Shown: positions 27,449-36,682, numbered from the stretch's first letter. The stretch is 64,000 nt of DNA from Pseudochrobactrum asaccharolyticum (GCF_003314995.1 NZ_QNRH01000007.1:105178-169177); one strand, 5' to 3'. The notes: a model not told the origin generated them from the letters alone. Made by a program: numbers and translations.

Positions 27449-28123
27449 TTATAATATTGGCCATCCTCGCTCTCGGGCGATTTGTTCTAATGCGGAATTT
27501 CCTGCCACAACTGAGGGGAAGCCCACACAATTCAGAAATTCTATGTCGCTTGGATGATCACCATAAGCATAGCAAAATGAAGCATTAGCACGCTGCTTAG
27601 CAATAAACTGGTTGACGGCATGTCGTTTGCCTGATCCGATCATGACCTCTCCGTCAATGACACCGGTATACTTGCCATTCAAATCGCAAAAAAGGCGAGT
27701 TGCCAACAGGTGGTGAACATCAAGATATCGTGCTAACGGTTGGAGAAAATCAATCGAAGAACCGGATACGAATACAGGTTCAATGCCGTGTGCAGCATGC
27801 CAACGTAAACAATCAACAGCAGGCTTAATAAAAAAATCTATACTATTCTTAAGTTGTGTTAAAAAATATTCCTCCGCAAGCTTCTGTACCTGTTTTTGTA
27901 ATAACCCTGCGAAACTTTCGTAAAAGGCTTTGTTGATTGTGGTGCGATCCGCACCACAATCACGTAGGTCATCTAGCCGCTTCAATACGTTCTTTTTGCG
28001 AAAGGTTGTATTAGTTCTTTCGATTGCTTTCAAAATACTAAACATGCTCTTGTCGCGAATGATGGTTTCATCAACATCAAAAAAAGCAAAACTGGTGGTA
28101 GCTAATACCGGAAATAACGTCAT
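27449..28123 (-). CDS. HAD-superfamily phosphatase (SerB-like)
   Basis: The 224-residue protein has all four HAD motifs: FDVDET (nucleophile Asp16, acid Asp18), VFVSGSS (Ser120), GSGKRHAV (Lys166) and YGDHPSDIEFL (Asp189, Asp193). The helical cap after motif I places it in the HAD-IB/SerB group. Its ATG overlaps the stop of the AfsA-type gene (ATGA, 28120-28123), so both are made together. In gamma-butyrolactone synthesis AfsA products carry a phosphate that a phosphatase must remove; this gene fits that step. That link is inferred. Confidence 0.9.
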   Translation of the reverse strand: MTLFPVLATTSFAFFDVDETIIRDKSMFSILKAIERTNTTFRKKNVLKRLDDLRDCGADRTTINKAFYESFAGLLQKQVQKLAEEYFLTQLKNSIDFFIKPAVDCLRWHAAHGIEPVFVSGSSIDFLQPLARYLDVHHLLATRLFCDLNGKYTGVIDGEVMIGSGKRHAVNQFIAKQRANASFCYAYGDHPSDIEFLNCVGFPSVVAGNSALEQIARERGWPIL

Positions 28124-28869
28124 GCTGCATTCACAGTCGTTACGCCACTTGGCGTAGCGGTCTTGGCGCGCAGAAACGTTTGCGCGCAACGTTTCGCCTT
28201 CAGCGCCTCCTTTGTTGCAAGTACAACAGCATCGAGTGCTAGGTACTCGACTTCTGTTACTGCGCAACAGTTTCCATTTTGCTCGATTTCGACCCGCGCT
28301 TTAAAAGCAATGCGGTCTTTGTGGGTTGTTTCTGCTGTTAAAGTTGTATGACGAATAATTGTCGGAATAGGAAAAACAAAATTTTCAAATGAAATATCAA
28401 TTTTTTGAATAACGACCGCAGGGTTGGAAAATTTTACTTTTGTTGCTTCATGTAGTTGCGCCGCAGCGACAAACATCTGACGCACTGCTTCTATGAGTAC
28501 CATTCCTTGAACATGACACCCGGTGAGATGATCAGACATAATCTCATTTTTGTCATCAATAAGAATATCCGCTTCCAGAACGTTGTCTGCAACGTATACC
28601 GGCATTGAAATCAGGCTGTTAGCAGGTATATGTTTGTGTGTTATAGCGCGATCTGCGCGATTGTGGCCGCGTGTGAGTGGCATGACCTGTAAACCGTTAG
28701 CTTCTGATAGCAGAGTCAGCAATTTCAAATCATCATCTGAAAGCCCCTGTCCCATCGCGACTGACGTTATGAGATCTTGTGAAAACAATGCCTGTACCGC
28801 ATCAAAGCGCGTTAGTGCGCCTGTAGTCTTGGCAAAAGATGCGAATTTATCTCCAACGATGAGCTGCAC
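28120..28869 (-). CDS. AfsA-type hotdog-domain protein (candidate butenolide/butyrolactone synthase)
   Basis: The 249-residue protein carries one clear AfsA repeat at about 75-225. It has HKH (78-80) followed by DHLTGCHVQGMVLIEAVRQM (His114, His119, Glu127, Arg130-Gln131), the AfsA equivalent of the hotdog H...LLEAxRQ helix. Streptomyces AfsA/ScbA proteins are about 300 residues with two repeats and join a beta-ketoacyl group to dihydroxyacetone phosphate. Here the N-terminal 70 residues are not an obvious repeat. It starts with GTG 28869 behind AAGGAG, is coupled to a HAD phosphatase and faces a MerR gene. Function in a proteobacterium is untested. Confidence 0.82.
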   Translation of the reverse strand: MQLIVGDKFASFAKTTGALTRFDAVQALFSQDLITSVAMGQGLSDDDLKLLTLLSEANGLQVMPLTRGHNRADRAITHKHIPANSLISMPVYVADNVLEADILIDDKNEIMSDHLTGCHVQGMVLIEAVRQMFVAAAQLHEATKVKFSNPAVVIQKIDISFENFVFPIPTIIRHTTLTAETTHKDRIAFKARVEIEQNGNCCAVTEVEYLALDAVVLATKEALKAKRCAQTFLRAKTATPSGVTTVNAA

Positions 28870-29001
28870 TTTGTTCTCCTTGGTTGTTCTAAAATTAGTC
28901 TCATGAATTTATAAATCAACGTTACGTCAATTTTATGCTTTTGAAAATTACAACTATTTGGAGAATGAAATTTGCTAATTGCCCTTAAACATGTTAATTT
29001 A

Positions 29002-29018
29002 TCGAGATAATAACTCGA
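29002..29018. promoter_or_regulatory. Dyad between AfsA-type and MerR genes
   Basis: TCGAGATAATAACTCGA is an inverted repeat with 5-base arms and a 7-base centre, in the 219-base divergent intergenic region. It is a candidate MerR operator. The AfsA-side promoter is not obvious: TTGATT-N16-TAATTT is one option. Confidence 0.42.
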
Positions 29019-29088
29019 CAAACAAAACATAAATATGACTATAGGTTGATTTATCAAATTATTGTGATCGGTTGGGAGGTGCGGTCAA

Positions 29089-29502
29089 ATGACGACAAAA
29101 TCAAATGACATCCTTTACACCAGTGGCGACTTAGCTCGTCACTGTGAAGTAACCCTCCGGACGATTGACTTCTATCAAAAGCGTGGTTTGATAGTGCCTA
29201 TAAAACGGCAAGGGGAGGGATATCGATACTATAATAAAGAAACAATTGAGCGTGTTCAAAAAATAAAAATTCTGCAGACAATTGGTCTCAGTCTGGGCGA
29301 TATAAGAGAGGTTATTGACCTTTATTTTGACGATGATGGTGGCGTTGCTGCTAAACAGGTTGTCCTTACAATTTTAAAAGGTCATCTTGTAGATGCTGAC
29401 CGTCAAATTGCAGAGCTGCAGAAATTCAGAGAGGGCGTATTTCGGTCTATTGTTCGTATAGAAACAATACTAAAGGAAATTGAAAGAAAAACGCCTTATT
29501 AA
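29089..29502 (+). CDS. MerR-family regulator
   Basis: This 137-residue protein has the MerR DNA-binding head (TSGDLARHCEVTLRTIDFYQ, then KRGLIVPIKRQGEGYRYY; about 10-46) and a long dimerisation helix from about 85. The effector end lacks the cysteines of metal-sensing members, so an organic ligand or protein partner is more likely. It is divergent from the AfsA-type/HAD operon and is its probable regulator. GGGAGG lies upstream of the ATG. Confidence 0.92.
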   Translation: MTTKSNDILYTSGDLARHCEVTLRTIDFYQKRGLIVPIKRQGEGYRYYNKETIERVQKIKILQTIGLSLGDIREVIDLYFDDDGGVAAKQVVLTILKGHLVDADRQIAELQKFREGVFRSIVRIETILKEIERKTPY

Positions 29503-29522
29503 GTGCTCAATTGCAAAGATTT

Positions 29523-29706
29523 TTGTGATGTTTGATCGTCCTGTGTGGCTGCTTTCGGTAGGACATTGCAGCGCTTCATCCAGCTATAAAGTGACTGTGT
29601 GCTTACGCCAAGGTGACACGAACTATCCGCTGCCGAATAGTCGCGCTGAGTAATTTATTTAATAGCCTCAATTTGAATTCGTTGGTGAAACTATTCTTGC
29701 CATCAT
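29523..29706 (-). pseudogene. IS3-family OrfA remnant
   Basis: On the minus strand a broken frame reads ITQRDYSAADSSCHLGVSTQ then SLYSWMKRCNVLPKAATQDD, the helix-turn-helix part of IS3-family OrfA. A TAA interrupts the expected EAIKQITQ stretch, and a frameshift separates it from the SFTNEFK start near 29700. No OrfB follows. It marks the right edge of the AfsA island. Confidence 0.75.
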
Positions 29707-29770
29707 GAGCGCCTTGCTTTTTTAAGTCACAAGGTGTCTGGTGAACTATGGGTTATTCGGATGTCGTATT

Positions 29771-31246
29771 TCAGATCCACGGGTTTTCGACACGCGGCCA
29801 GATTGGCCGGATAAGTTTGCAATAATTCGTAAGGCGCGGGTTGCTCGGATAAGAACTCGGTGCATCAACATAAATAATCTTAGCAGCAACGGGTGCAAAT
29901 CCTGCATAAAAATGATTGGTTGATTTGACCACAAGGATGGCTTTCTCCGGCGGATGAATGCCTAAATTGGTGAAAATATCCGGTTCAAATGTCTGCGTTC
30001 GGTTGGTGTTGAGGATGATATCAATTTCAGTATCCTGAATGCGCACGACCGCCGCTGCACCGAGCGGTACACGACTGGGGCCAAAACTCTGCCATCCTTT
30101 GTCAACGATTTTAACAACCGTCACGCAGGCATCAACAGGTTCGCCGCCAAGAGGGCCTGACTTGCCACCAATACGCAGGTTAATAACCGCACCTTCACCT
30201 GCCGCATGGCAGAACGTCACCGCAACCGGATCCCATATTGTCGCGAAGCCGACATTATTGATTTTCTGTTTAATCAAATGGCGCAGAATAAATGTCCCGT
30301 CACCGGCAACGCCACCACCAGGATTATCCCAGACATCAGCGATAACCACGGGTTTGTCGGGATGCATTGCACGAACAGCAAGTGCATGTTGAATGCCCTG
30401 ATTGGTATCAAGCATTTTCATCAGCGTTTGCTCACGCAGCGCAATCAGCTCATGGCCGAGACTTGTCGCGAGCGCATCACCATGATCAGCATCATTGTCG
30501 GTGACAACGACAATCCGCGTTCCCATCTCTGGTACATCCGCAGCCATAAAACCATGGATGACAGAAATTGAAAGAACACCATTTTTCCCGTGCATTGCTT
30601 TGATACGGTCAACAAAAGAACGCATAGGCTCTTCGCTCGTCGGCAAAACCGTAATCATGCGACAGTCGAAGGTAGAAATAACGGGTTTGATCCGGCCTTT
30701 CAGCGCATCCAGTGCCAGTGCAACAACATGCTCACCGCGCTCATAAAAATCGGTATGCGGGAACTCAAGAAATGCAGCGAGAATGTCAAGATTAGCCACT
30801 CGCTTTGGTGTGAGATGACTGTGCGGGTCAAATTCACTGGCAATTAAAACATCCGGCCCGACAATGCCCCGTATCCGCTCCAGCAGATCACCTTCGCAAT
30901 CATCATAGCCTTGAGCAACCATTGCACCATGCAAACCCAGTATTACCGCATCAACCGGCAATGCTGCTTTAAGCTGATCCAGAATTTCGTCGCGCAGGCT
31001 TTCAAATGCCTGTCGCTGTAATAATCCGCCGGGTTCTGCCCATGTGGCTGTCCCCTGTATGATAGTCAGTCCGGCTTCTTCTTCTGCCCTTTTTCTGAGT
31101 GCCACAATTGGTGATGAACAGAGCGTCGGGGTTGCCGGATGCTCTCCGGGAGCAGCATAAAATGCGGTCTCAAAAGATATGCGATCCGTTGGCACAGGAG
31201 AGAAAGTATTGGTTTCGGTTGCAAAAGAAGCCGTGAAAATGCGCAT
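29771..31246 (-). CDS. M81-family metallopeptidase (MlrC/microcystinase-like)
   Basis: The 491-residue protein matches MlrC-type M81 proteins: ASFATETNTFSPVPT at the start, GLHGAMVAQGYDDCEGDLL (about 105), EFDPHSHLTPKRV with candidate metal ligands Asp and His (about 137-145), PHTDFYERG and DVWDNPGGGVAGDGT (about 305-320). MlrC splits the linear tetrapeptide in microcystin breakdown; most relatives act on unknown substrates. It is the last gene of a minus-strand unit with RidA and a sugar-type ABC importer. A cargo with amide or peptide bonds is plausible. Confidence 0.92.
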   Translation of the reverse strand: MRIFTASFATETNTFSPVPTDRISFETAFYAAPGEHPATPTLCSSPIVALRKRAEEEAGLTIIQGTATWAEPGGLLQRQAFESLRDEILDQLKAALPVDAVILGLHGAMVAQGYDDCEGDLLERIRGIVGPDVLIASEFDPHSHLTPKRVANLDILAAFLEFPHTDFYERGEHVVALALDALKGRIKPVISTFDCRMITVLPTSEEPMRSFVDRIKAMHGKNGVLSISVIHGFMAADVPEMGTRIVVVTDNDADHGDALATSLGHELIALREQTLMKMLDTNQGIQHALAVRAMHPDKPVVIADVWDNPGGGVAGDGTFILRHLIKQKINNVGFATIWDPVAVTFCHAAGEGAVINLRIGGKSGPLGGEPVDACVTVVKIVDKGWQSFGPSRVPLGAAAVVRIQDTEIDIILNTNRTQTFEPDIFTNLGIHPPEKAILVVKSTNHFYAGFAPVAAKIIYVDAPSSYPSNPRLTNYCKLIRPIWPRVENPWI

Positions 31247-31257
31247 ACGTGCTCCGG

Positions 31258-31629
31258 TTATGGTTGAGGTAGATAAGCGATGGCTTCGATTTCAATTTTA
31301 ATGTCGATCATCAATCGCGATTCAACGGTGGTGCGGGCAGGTGGTTCTTTTGGGAAATAGGTTGCATAGACCGCATTCATGCGGCCAAAATCCCGTGCAT
31401 CCTCAAGCCAGACCGTTGTTTTTACAAGATCTTCCAAAGTGGCTCCGGCAAGCGCCAGCGCGGCTTTAATATTCTCCAAAACTTGCCGTGTCTGGGTTTC
31501 GATATTGCCTTCAATAATTTTACCATCCGCACCGGCTGGCACTTGCCCCGAGATATAAATCATATCTCCTGAGCGCACTGCAGGTGATAGCGGTACATGT
31601 GCAGTTCCAAAAACTTGTTTCATTGTCAT
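31258..31629 (-). CDS. RidA-family protein (YjgF/YER057c)
   Basis: The 123-residue protein has the RidA pattern: SPAVRSGDMIYISGQVPAGADG, the middle NIKAALALAGATLEDLVKTT and the active arginine in PPARTTVESRL. RidA proteins hydrolyse reactive enamine/imine intermediates, usually from PLP enzymes. Linkage to an M81 peptidase and an ABC importer suggests it cleans up an amino-compound intermediate in that pathway. The gene starts 12 bases after the permease gene. Confidence 0.93.
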   Translation of the reverse strand: MTMKQVFGTAHVPLSPAVRSGDMIYISGQVPAGADGKIIEGNIETQTRQVLENIKAALALAGATLEDLVKTTVWLEDARDFGRMNAVYATYFPKEPPARTTVESRLMIDIKIEIEAIAYLPQP

Positions 31630-31641
31630 GATTATCTCCGG

Positions 31642-32469
31642 TTATTTGACTGCGCCCAACGCCAGACCTTTGATCAGATAGCGTTGTAGCCAGACAAAGA
31701 GGATCGCGACCGGCAGTGTCGCAACAAGCGTCGCGGCCATCACATAATGCCACTCGACTGTGTAACGTCCGGCAACAAGTGAAAAGACTTGTATAGGCAA
31801 TGTATAGCTGTCCTGACTACGCAGCATTGTCAGCGCGACAACAAACTCGTTCCACGCATTGATAAAGGTAAAAATGGCAGTCACAGCAATTGCGGGTAAG
31901 CAAAGCGGCAGAAATACTCTTATGAGTGTTTTCCAGCGTCCTGCACCCTCCATCCACGATGCTTCTTCAAGGTCGCGGGGTATGGTGTCGAAATAGCTTT
32001 GCAACATCCAGACGGTAAACGCGATATTGAACGCCATATAGACGCCGCCAACCGCTGAAACGCTCTCGATAAGACCATAGGCAGCCAATAGCCGAAACAG
32101 GCCGAGCACCAGAACAATCGGTGATATCATCTGCGATACCAGCAAAAATTGCCGGAATGCCCCATGGCCGGTGAAGCGGAAGCGAGACATTGCATAAGCT
32201 GCCGGAATAGAAATAAGAATTGCGCCGAGCGATGCGATGACAGAAACATAAAGGGAATTAAGCAGAGCGTTCCCGAATTTGGTCTGCACCCACATTTCAC
32301 TAAAATTTTGCCAGCGGAATGTGCTTGGCCACCAATGCGGCGACAGTACCTCTTGCGAGGGTTTAACAGCCGTCAGAAACATCACCGCAAACGGAAATAG
32401 GGTGAGTACAACGAGTGGTGAAAGAACTGCCCATGCCACAAATGTCCGCTTTATCTTGGGTGCGATCAT
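31642..32469 (-). CDS. Sugar-type ABC permease (MalG/UgpE-like)
   Basis: The 275-residue permease has six membrane helices and the EAA loop ([23 protein letters not shown], about 185-207) of carbohydrate uptake transporters of the CUT1 type. It overlaps the other permease gene by four bases (32466-32469). It would pair with it and use the UgpC-like ATPase encoded divergently at 35594. Confidence 0.93.
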   Translation of the reverse strand: MIAPKIKRTFVAWAVLSPLVVLTLFPFAVMFLTAVKPSQEVLSPHWWPSTFRWQNFSEMWVQTKFGNALLNSLYVSVIASLGAILISIPAAYAMSRFRFTGHGAFRQFLLVSQMISPIVLVLGLFRLLAAYGLIESVSAVGGVYMAFNIAFTVWMLQSYFDTIPRDLEEASWMEGAGRWKTLIRVFLPLCLPAIAVTAIFTFINAWNEFVVALTMLRSQDSYTLPIQVFSLVAGRYTVEWHYVMAATLVATLPVAILFVWLQRYLIKGLALGAVK

Positions 32470-33335
32470 GTTGGTTCACTCCGCATTGCAAGCCGGATAT
32501 AGATGCCGGTGAAAATCAGCAAAATTGCCAGCATGATCAGTGAAACAGCGGAAGCCTCGCCAAGTTTTCCAAGCCTGAAGGCCAGCTTGTAGAGATGGGT
32601 CACCAGAATATCCGTCGTGTTTGCGGGCCCGCCCTGCGTCATCACCCAGATAATCGGGAAAGAGTTAAACACATAGATTGTGTTGAGAACGATCGCGATG
32701 TTTATAAATGGCTTGAGCAAGGGAAAGGTTATTTCCCGAAACTGTTGCCAGAGGCTCGCCCCTTCAAGTGATGAAGCCTCATAAAGATCTTCAGGAATAG
32801 AGGATAAGCCACCAAGAAATATAGTCGTGGTGAACGGTACTGTGACCAATATGCCAACAAGAATTTGCATGGGAAATGCAGTGGCAGCACTGGCCAGCCA
32901 TTGAATATTGGTGTCAATCAGTCCCAAGCCGCGCAACGCTGAGTTGAGAATGCCGCTTTCACCATTAAGCGCCCAGCGCCAGACTATCGCAGTCATCGTG
33001 AGTGATACAGCCCAAGGCAGCATGATGAGAACACGGGCTATGGAACGTCCGTAAAAATCCATATTGAGGATAATCGCGACCGGAATAGAAACGATCAGTG
33101 CGCCGCCCACAACAGAAACCGTCCAGAATGCTGTGCGCCAGAGCGCATTCATAAAATCGGGCGTGGCAAAGAGTGCAGAGAAGTTTGCTCCGTCATTGAA
33201 TTCGCGCAATTGCCCGAAGCGATTGACATCGTGGGTGGCAATCTCAAACAAATGAACCACAGGCCAGAAGATGACAACTGCCGCCAGCAGGAGGCTCGGT
33301 AAGATCAGCAAGTAAGGTACAGACCGGTTTTGCAT
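32466..33335 (-). CDS. Sugar-type ABC permease (MalF/UgpA-like)
   Basis: The 289-residue protein has the MalF/UgpA fold: an N-terminal helix ([20 protein letters not shown]), five more helices and an EAA loop ([20 protein letters not shown]). It lies between the binding protein and second permease genes, all on the minus strand. Substrate cannot be read from sequence. Confidence 0.93.
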   Translation of the reverse strand: MQNRSVPYLLILPSLLLAAVVIFWPVVHLFEIATHDVNRFGQLREFNDGANFSALFATPDFMNALWRTAFWTVSVVGGALIVSIPVAIILNMDFYGRSIARVLIMLPWAVSLTMTAIVWRWALNGESGILNSALRGLGLIDTNIQWLASAATAFPMQILVGILVTVPFTTTIFLGGLSSIPEDLYEASSLEGASLWQQFREITFPLLKPFINIAIVLNTIYVFNSFPIIWVMTQGGPANTTDILVTHLYKLAFRLGKLGEASAVSLIMLAILLIFTGIYIRLAMRSEPT

Positions 33336-33413
33336 CAGGATATACTTGCTCCATCAGGTCGGAGAGGATACCGGCAGGGCTGCCGCCGCTGCCGGTTAAG
33401 CATCACACATGGT

Positions 33414-34649
33414 TTATTTTTTGAGAATGGCGTCCGCTTTTGCCGCTGCATCTTTCAGCACTGTCTCCGGTTCGCCTTTACCCAGATAAATGCTTTGCAT
33501 CGCATTGGATGTGATATCCGCGATTTCTTCCCAACCCGGAATAATCGGAGCAAAGCGGGCATCGGGCAGTAGTGCGGTGAAAGCAGCAAGATCGGCATTA
33601 TTCACGTAATAATCCATCTTTGCTTCCTCCTTATTTACCGGAAGAAATCCTTCGCCTTGCGTGAATTTTGCACGCCACTCTTTCTGAAACAGAAAGTCGA
33701 GCAGCTTCCATGCTTCCTCTTTGTTTTTTGAGTTCTCAAACATCACTACAGAATCTGTCACGCCATAGGTGCCGCGCGCGCCGGTTTCTCCTGCAGGGAT
33801 AGCTGCGACGCCATATTTTAAATTTGGTGCTTCTTCCTTGATTTGATTGGATAAAAACGGGGCAGTAATCATCATGCCGACTTTGCCCTGCTTGAATAAG
33901 TTCTGTACATCCTCACGGGCATAGGAGGTTACACCCGGTTGTGTCAGGCCTTCATCAATCAGAGATTTATAGAGTTTTGCCGCTTCCAGAGCGCCCGTTG
34001 TGCCAAGGCCGGATGTGCCGTCCTTGTTCAGAATTTCGGTACCGTAAGACCACATGGCATAGTAATAATAGACATCTGTCTCGATCTCTTTGCCTTGTAA
34101 ACCGAAGCCGTAATTCTCGCCGCCAAGTGCTTTGATCTTCGCAGCATCGGCTTTGAGTTCATCCCAGTTTTCAGGCGGATTATCTATGCCTGCTTTGGCA
34201 AAAATATCTTTATTATAATACATCGCGCGGGCAGAGGCTGCGATGGGCAGACCATAGGTTTTGCCATCCAGAATTGACGGTGAAAGGAATGTTTCAATGA
34301 AACGATCCTTAAACGCGCTGTCCATGTAACCATCGAGCGGCGCGGCAATACCCTGCTGTACAAAATCGATCAGCCATCGTGTACCGATAATCGAAAGATC
34401 GGCATTGGTACCGGCAGAAATATCTGTGGTTAGTTTCTGCAGTAAAACATCCCACGGAACGACTTCAAACTCCACGGTAATGCCCGGATTGTCAGCCTCA
34501 AAAGCTTTTTTAACATCTTCAAAATACGGGCCTGTTTTGGAACTATATTCCGCAACTGTCATGCGCACTACACCAGCATTCGCAACCGATCCAAGTGCCA
34601 GAATACTCAATCCGGCCAGAAGGCCAGCCTTCCACTTTGCCTGTGACAT
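33414..34649 (-). CDS. Sugar-type ABC substrate-binding protein (family 1)
   Basis: The 411-residue periplasmic protein has a signal peptide (cut after SVANA) and the SBP_bac_1 pattern: ADNPGITVEFEVVPWDVLLQ near residue 55, GKTYGLPIAASARAMYYNKD near 130 and the PxxPGWEEI end. It is the first gene of the minus-strand transporter unit and is divergent from the SDR gene, with repeated operators between. CUT1-type binding proteins mostly bind sugars or polyols, but relatives bind amino-sugar and opine-like compounds. Confidence 0.94.
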   Translation of the reverse strand: MSQAKWKAGLLAGLSILALGSVANAGVVRMTVAEYSSKTGPYFEDVKKAFEADNPGITVEFEVVPWDVLLQKLTTDISAGTNADLSIIGTRWLIDFVQQGIAAPLDGYMDSAFKDRFIETFLSPSILDGKTYGLPIAASARAMYYNKDIFAKAGIDNPPENWDELKADAAKIKALGGENYGFGLQGKEIETDVYYYYAMWSYGTEILNKDGTSGLGTTGALEAAKLYKSLIDEGLTQPGVTSYAREDVQNLFKQGKVGMMITAPFLSNQIKEEAPNLKYGVAAIPAGETGARGTYGVTDSVVMFENSKNKEEAWKLLDFLFQKEWRAKFTQGEGFLPVNKEEAKMDYYVNNADLAAFTALLPDARFAPIIPGWEEIADITSNAMQSIYLGKGEPETVLKDAAAKADAILKK

Positions 34650-34692
34650 GTTTCGTTCCCTCGTTATTCGGTGTTTTACCGATTTATAATTT

Positions 34693-34761
34693 TTGTTGTA
34701 TTATTACATTATCGCGAATTTTGCAGCTTTCAAGTGCAATTTTGTGTTGTAAAATTACATT
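34693..34761. promoter_or_regulatory. Repeated operators between transporter and SDR operons
   Basis: The 16-mer GTTGTANNATTACATT occurs twice (34695-34710 and 34746-34761). Each holds a TGTA-N4-TACA dyad: TGTATTATTACA at 34697-34708 and TGTAAAATTACA at 34748-34759. Centres are 51 bp apart, about five turns. The likely binder is the RpiR protein encoded at 36683. Confidence 0.7.
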
Positions 34762-34820
34762 TACACTTTTACCCTGTAGGCATAACCTGACGCATCAAAG
34801 TCAGATCAAGGGGAACTGTC

Positions 34821-35594
34821 GTGAGATATCCGTTTGAATTTGAGAATAAGACGGTTTTGATTACCGGAGCAGGCGGCGGCGTTGGCAACGCTTTGACTGC
34901 ACTCTTTGCTTCGCGCGGAGCAAAAGTGATCGGCTGCGATATAGTGCTTGAAAATATGACGCACTCTGATCTTCACGCCCGTTATGTTTTTGATCTTCTG
35001 GACAGGGCAGGATTAGACACAGCTGTTCAGACAATTCTCAAAGAGAGCGGTGTACCGGATATCGTTATCAATAATGCCGGCTGGACACGCGCCGAAACAT
35101 TGAGTGGTCTTACGCAAGGTAAAATCGAAACTGAAATTGATCTCAATCTCACGGCTGTCGCCGGTTTTTCTAACCTGTTAATGCAAGCTATGGTTGAACG
35201 CGGATATGGATGCTTTGTATTTATTTCTTCCGTCAATGCGCTGCTGCATTTCGGCAATCCGGCCTATGCGGCTGCCAAGGCCGGTATCAATGCATTCGCG
35301 CGCGCCATAGCCGTTGAATATGGTCATAAAGGTGTGCGTGCCAATGTGGTCTGCCCGGGTTCAATCCGCACCCCTGCCTGGGATCATCGTATTCAACAAG
35401 ACCCGCAAGTGCTTGAAAAACTGAAGCGGCTTTATCCGCTCGGGCGCATAGTGAATGTTGAAGAGGTTGCGGAAGCTGTTGCTTTTCTCGCTTCAGACAG
35501 GGCGTCCGGCATAACCGGCACTATTTTGCCTGTTGATGCGGGGCTGACCGCAGGTTGTCGTCCTTTTATTGAGGATATTCTCGGAGAGAATTGA
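34821..35594 (+). CDS. SDR-family oxidoreductase
   Basis: The 257-residue classical short-chain dehydrogenase has the cofactor motif TGAGGGVGN (about 14-22), NNAG (about 88-91) and the catalytic Ser (FISSVNA), Tyr and Lys (YAAAKAG). The acidic residue after beta-2 (GCDIVLEN) favours NAD. It probably oxidises the imported compound or a product. Start is GTG 34821 with AAGGGGAA upstream. It heads a plus-strand unit with the ATPase and RpiR genes. Confidence 0.93.
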   Translation: MRYPFEFENKTVLITGAGGGVGNALTALFASRGAKVIGCDIVLENMTHSDLHARYVFDLLDRAGLDTAVQTILKESGVPDIVINNAGWTRAETLSGLTQGKIETEIDLNLTAVAGFSNLLMQAMVERGYGCFVFISSVNALLHFGNPAYAAAKAGINAFARAIAVEYGHKGVRANVVCPGSIRTPAWDHRIQQDPQVLEKLKRLYPLGRIVNVEEVAEAVAFLASDRASGITGTILPVDAGLTAGCRPFIEDILGEN

Positions 35595-36661
35595 TGATGC
35601 AGGATGTTTCTTTACGCGGTATTTCAAAGTCTTTTGGCAATCTTTCTATTATCCGTAATCTTGATCTTGATATTAAGGACGGCGAGTTTGTCGTTCTCGT
35701 AGGGCCGTCAGGTTGTGGTAAATCCACATTGTTACGCATGATTGCGGGATTGGAGCCGATTTCCGGCGGTGATCTGATGATTGGCGGGCAGCGCGCGAAT
35801 GAACTTCCGCCGCAAAAGCGTAATATCGCTATGGTGTTTCAGTCATATGCACTGTTTCCGCATATGACTGCACGGGAAAATATCAGCTTCGGCCCGCGTA
35901 TCCGCGGTGAAAAAGCGGCAGCAACAGCGAGGAAAGTTGAGAAGGCGGCAGCTATTCTCAATCTTCATTCTTATCTCGATCGCTATCCGCGCGAACTTTC
36001 CGGAGGACAGCGCCAGCGTGTGGCTATGGGACGGGCAATTGTCCGCGATCCTTCGGTTTTTCTGTTTGACGAGCCGCTGTCAAATCTTGATGCCCAACTG
36101 CGCGTTCAGATGCGTACAGAGATAAAAGCGCTCCATCAGCGCTTGAAGTCAACCGTGATTTACGTGACACATGATCAGATCGAGGCTATGACCATGGCTG
36201 ACCGGATCGTGGTCATGAGTGAGGGGAAAATCTTGCAAGTGGGGACGCCGTTAGACCTCTATGACCGGCCTGCAAATAAATTTGTGGCCGGTTTTCTTGG
36301 TTCGCCATCGATGAGTTTTATTTCAGGACAGATCATTACGGACGCCGCAGGCAATCATTTTCGCACGCATGATGGTGAAGGTATTAGACTGGGTGATCAT
36401 ATCGCGGTAGCAGGTGAGGCCGAGGCCGGCATCCGGCCCGAAAACTTTGTGATCACGGAGGCAGGGCAAGGGGTGACGCTGACTGTGGAAGTTGTTGAGA
36501 CGACAGGACCGGAAACGCATGTCTACGGGCGTATTGCCGGTGAGCCGGTTCGGGTTGTTTTTCGTGAGCGCGTCCGCCTGCAATCGGGCGACAGAATATC
36601 CGTGGCGGCTACGCCGAACCATATTCATCTCTTTGATAAATCAAGCGGTCTTCCGATCTGA
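35594..36661 (+). CDS. Sugar-type ABC ATPase (UgpC/MalK-like)
   Basis: The 355-residue protein has Walker A (GPSGCGKST, about 37-45), the Q loop (MVFQSYALFPHM), signature (LSGGQRQRVAMGRA), Walker B (VFLFDEP) and a C-terminal TOBE/MalK regulatory domain (about 240-355). It must serve the permeases on the opposite strand. The ATG overlaps the SDR stop by one base, with GGAG upstream; a second ATG follows immediately. Confidence 0.95.
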   Translation: MMQDVSLRGISKSFGNLSIIRNLDLDIKDGEFVVLVGPSGCGKSTLLRMIAGLEPISGGDLMIGGQRANELPPQKRNIAMVFQSYALFPHMTARENISFGPRIRGEKAAATARKVEKAAAILNLHSYLDRYPRELSGGQRQRVAMGRAIVRDPSVFLFDEPLSNLDAQLRVQMRTEIKALHQRLKSTVIYVTHDQIEAMTMADRIVVMSEGKILQVGTPLDLYDRPANKFVAGFLGSPSMSFISGQIITDAAGNHFRTHDGEGIRLGDHIAVAGEAEAGIRPENFVITEAGQGVTLTVEVVETTGPETHVYGRIAGEPVRVVFRERVRLQSGDRISVAATPNHIHLFDKSSGLPI

Positions 36662-36682
36662 AATATGCCACATGAGACATAA

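Noticed and set aside
28124..28267. 48-codon N-terminal extension of the HAD phosphatase
   Set aside because: It lies wholly inside the AfsA-type gene in another frame; the ATGA overlap at 28120-28123 gives the natural start.
29741..29923. Short plus-strand frame at the end of the M81 gene
   Set aside because: It overlaps the C-terminus of the M81 protein on the other strand and shows no family match.
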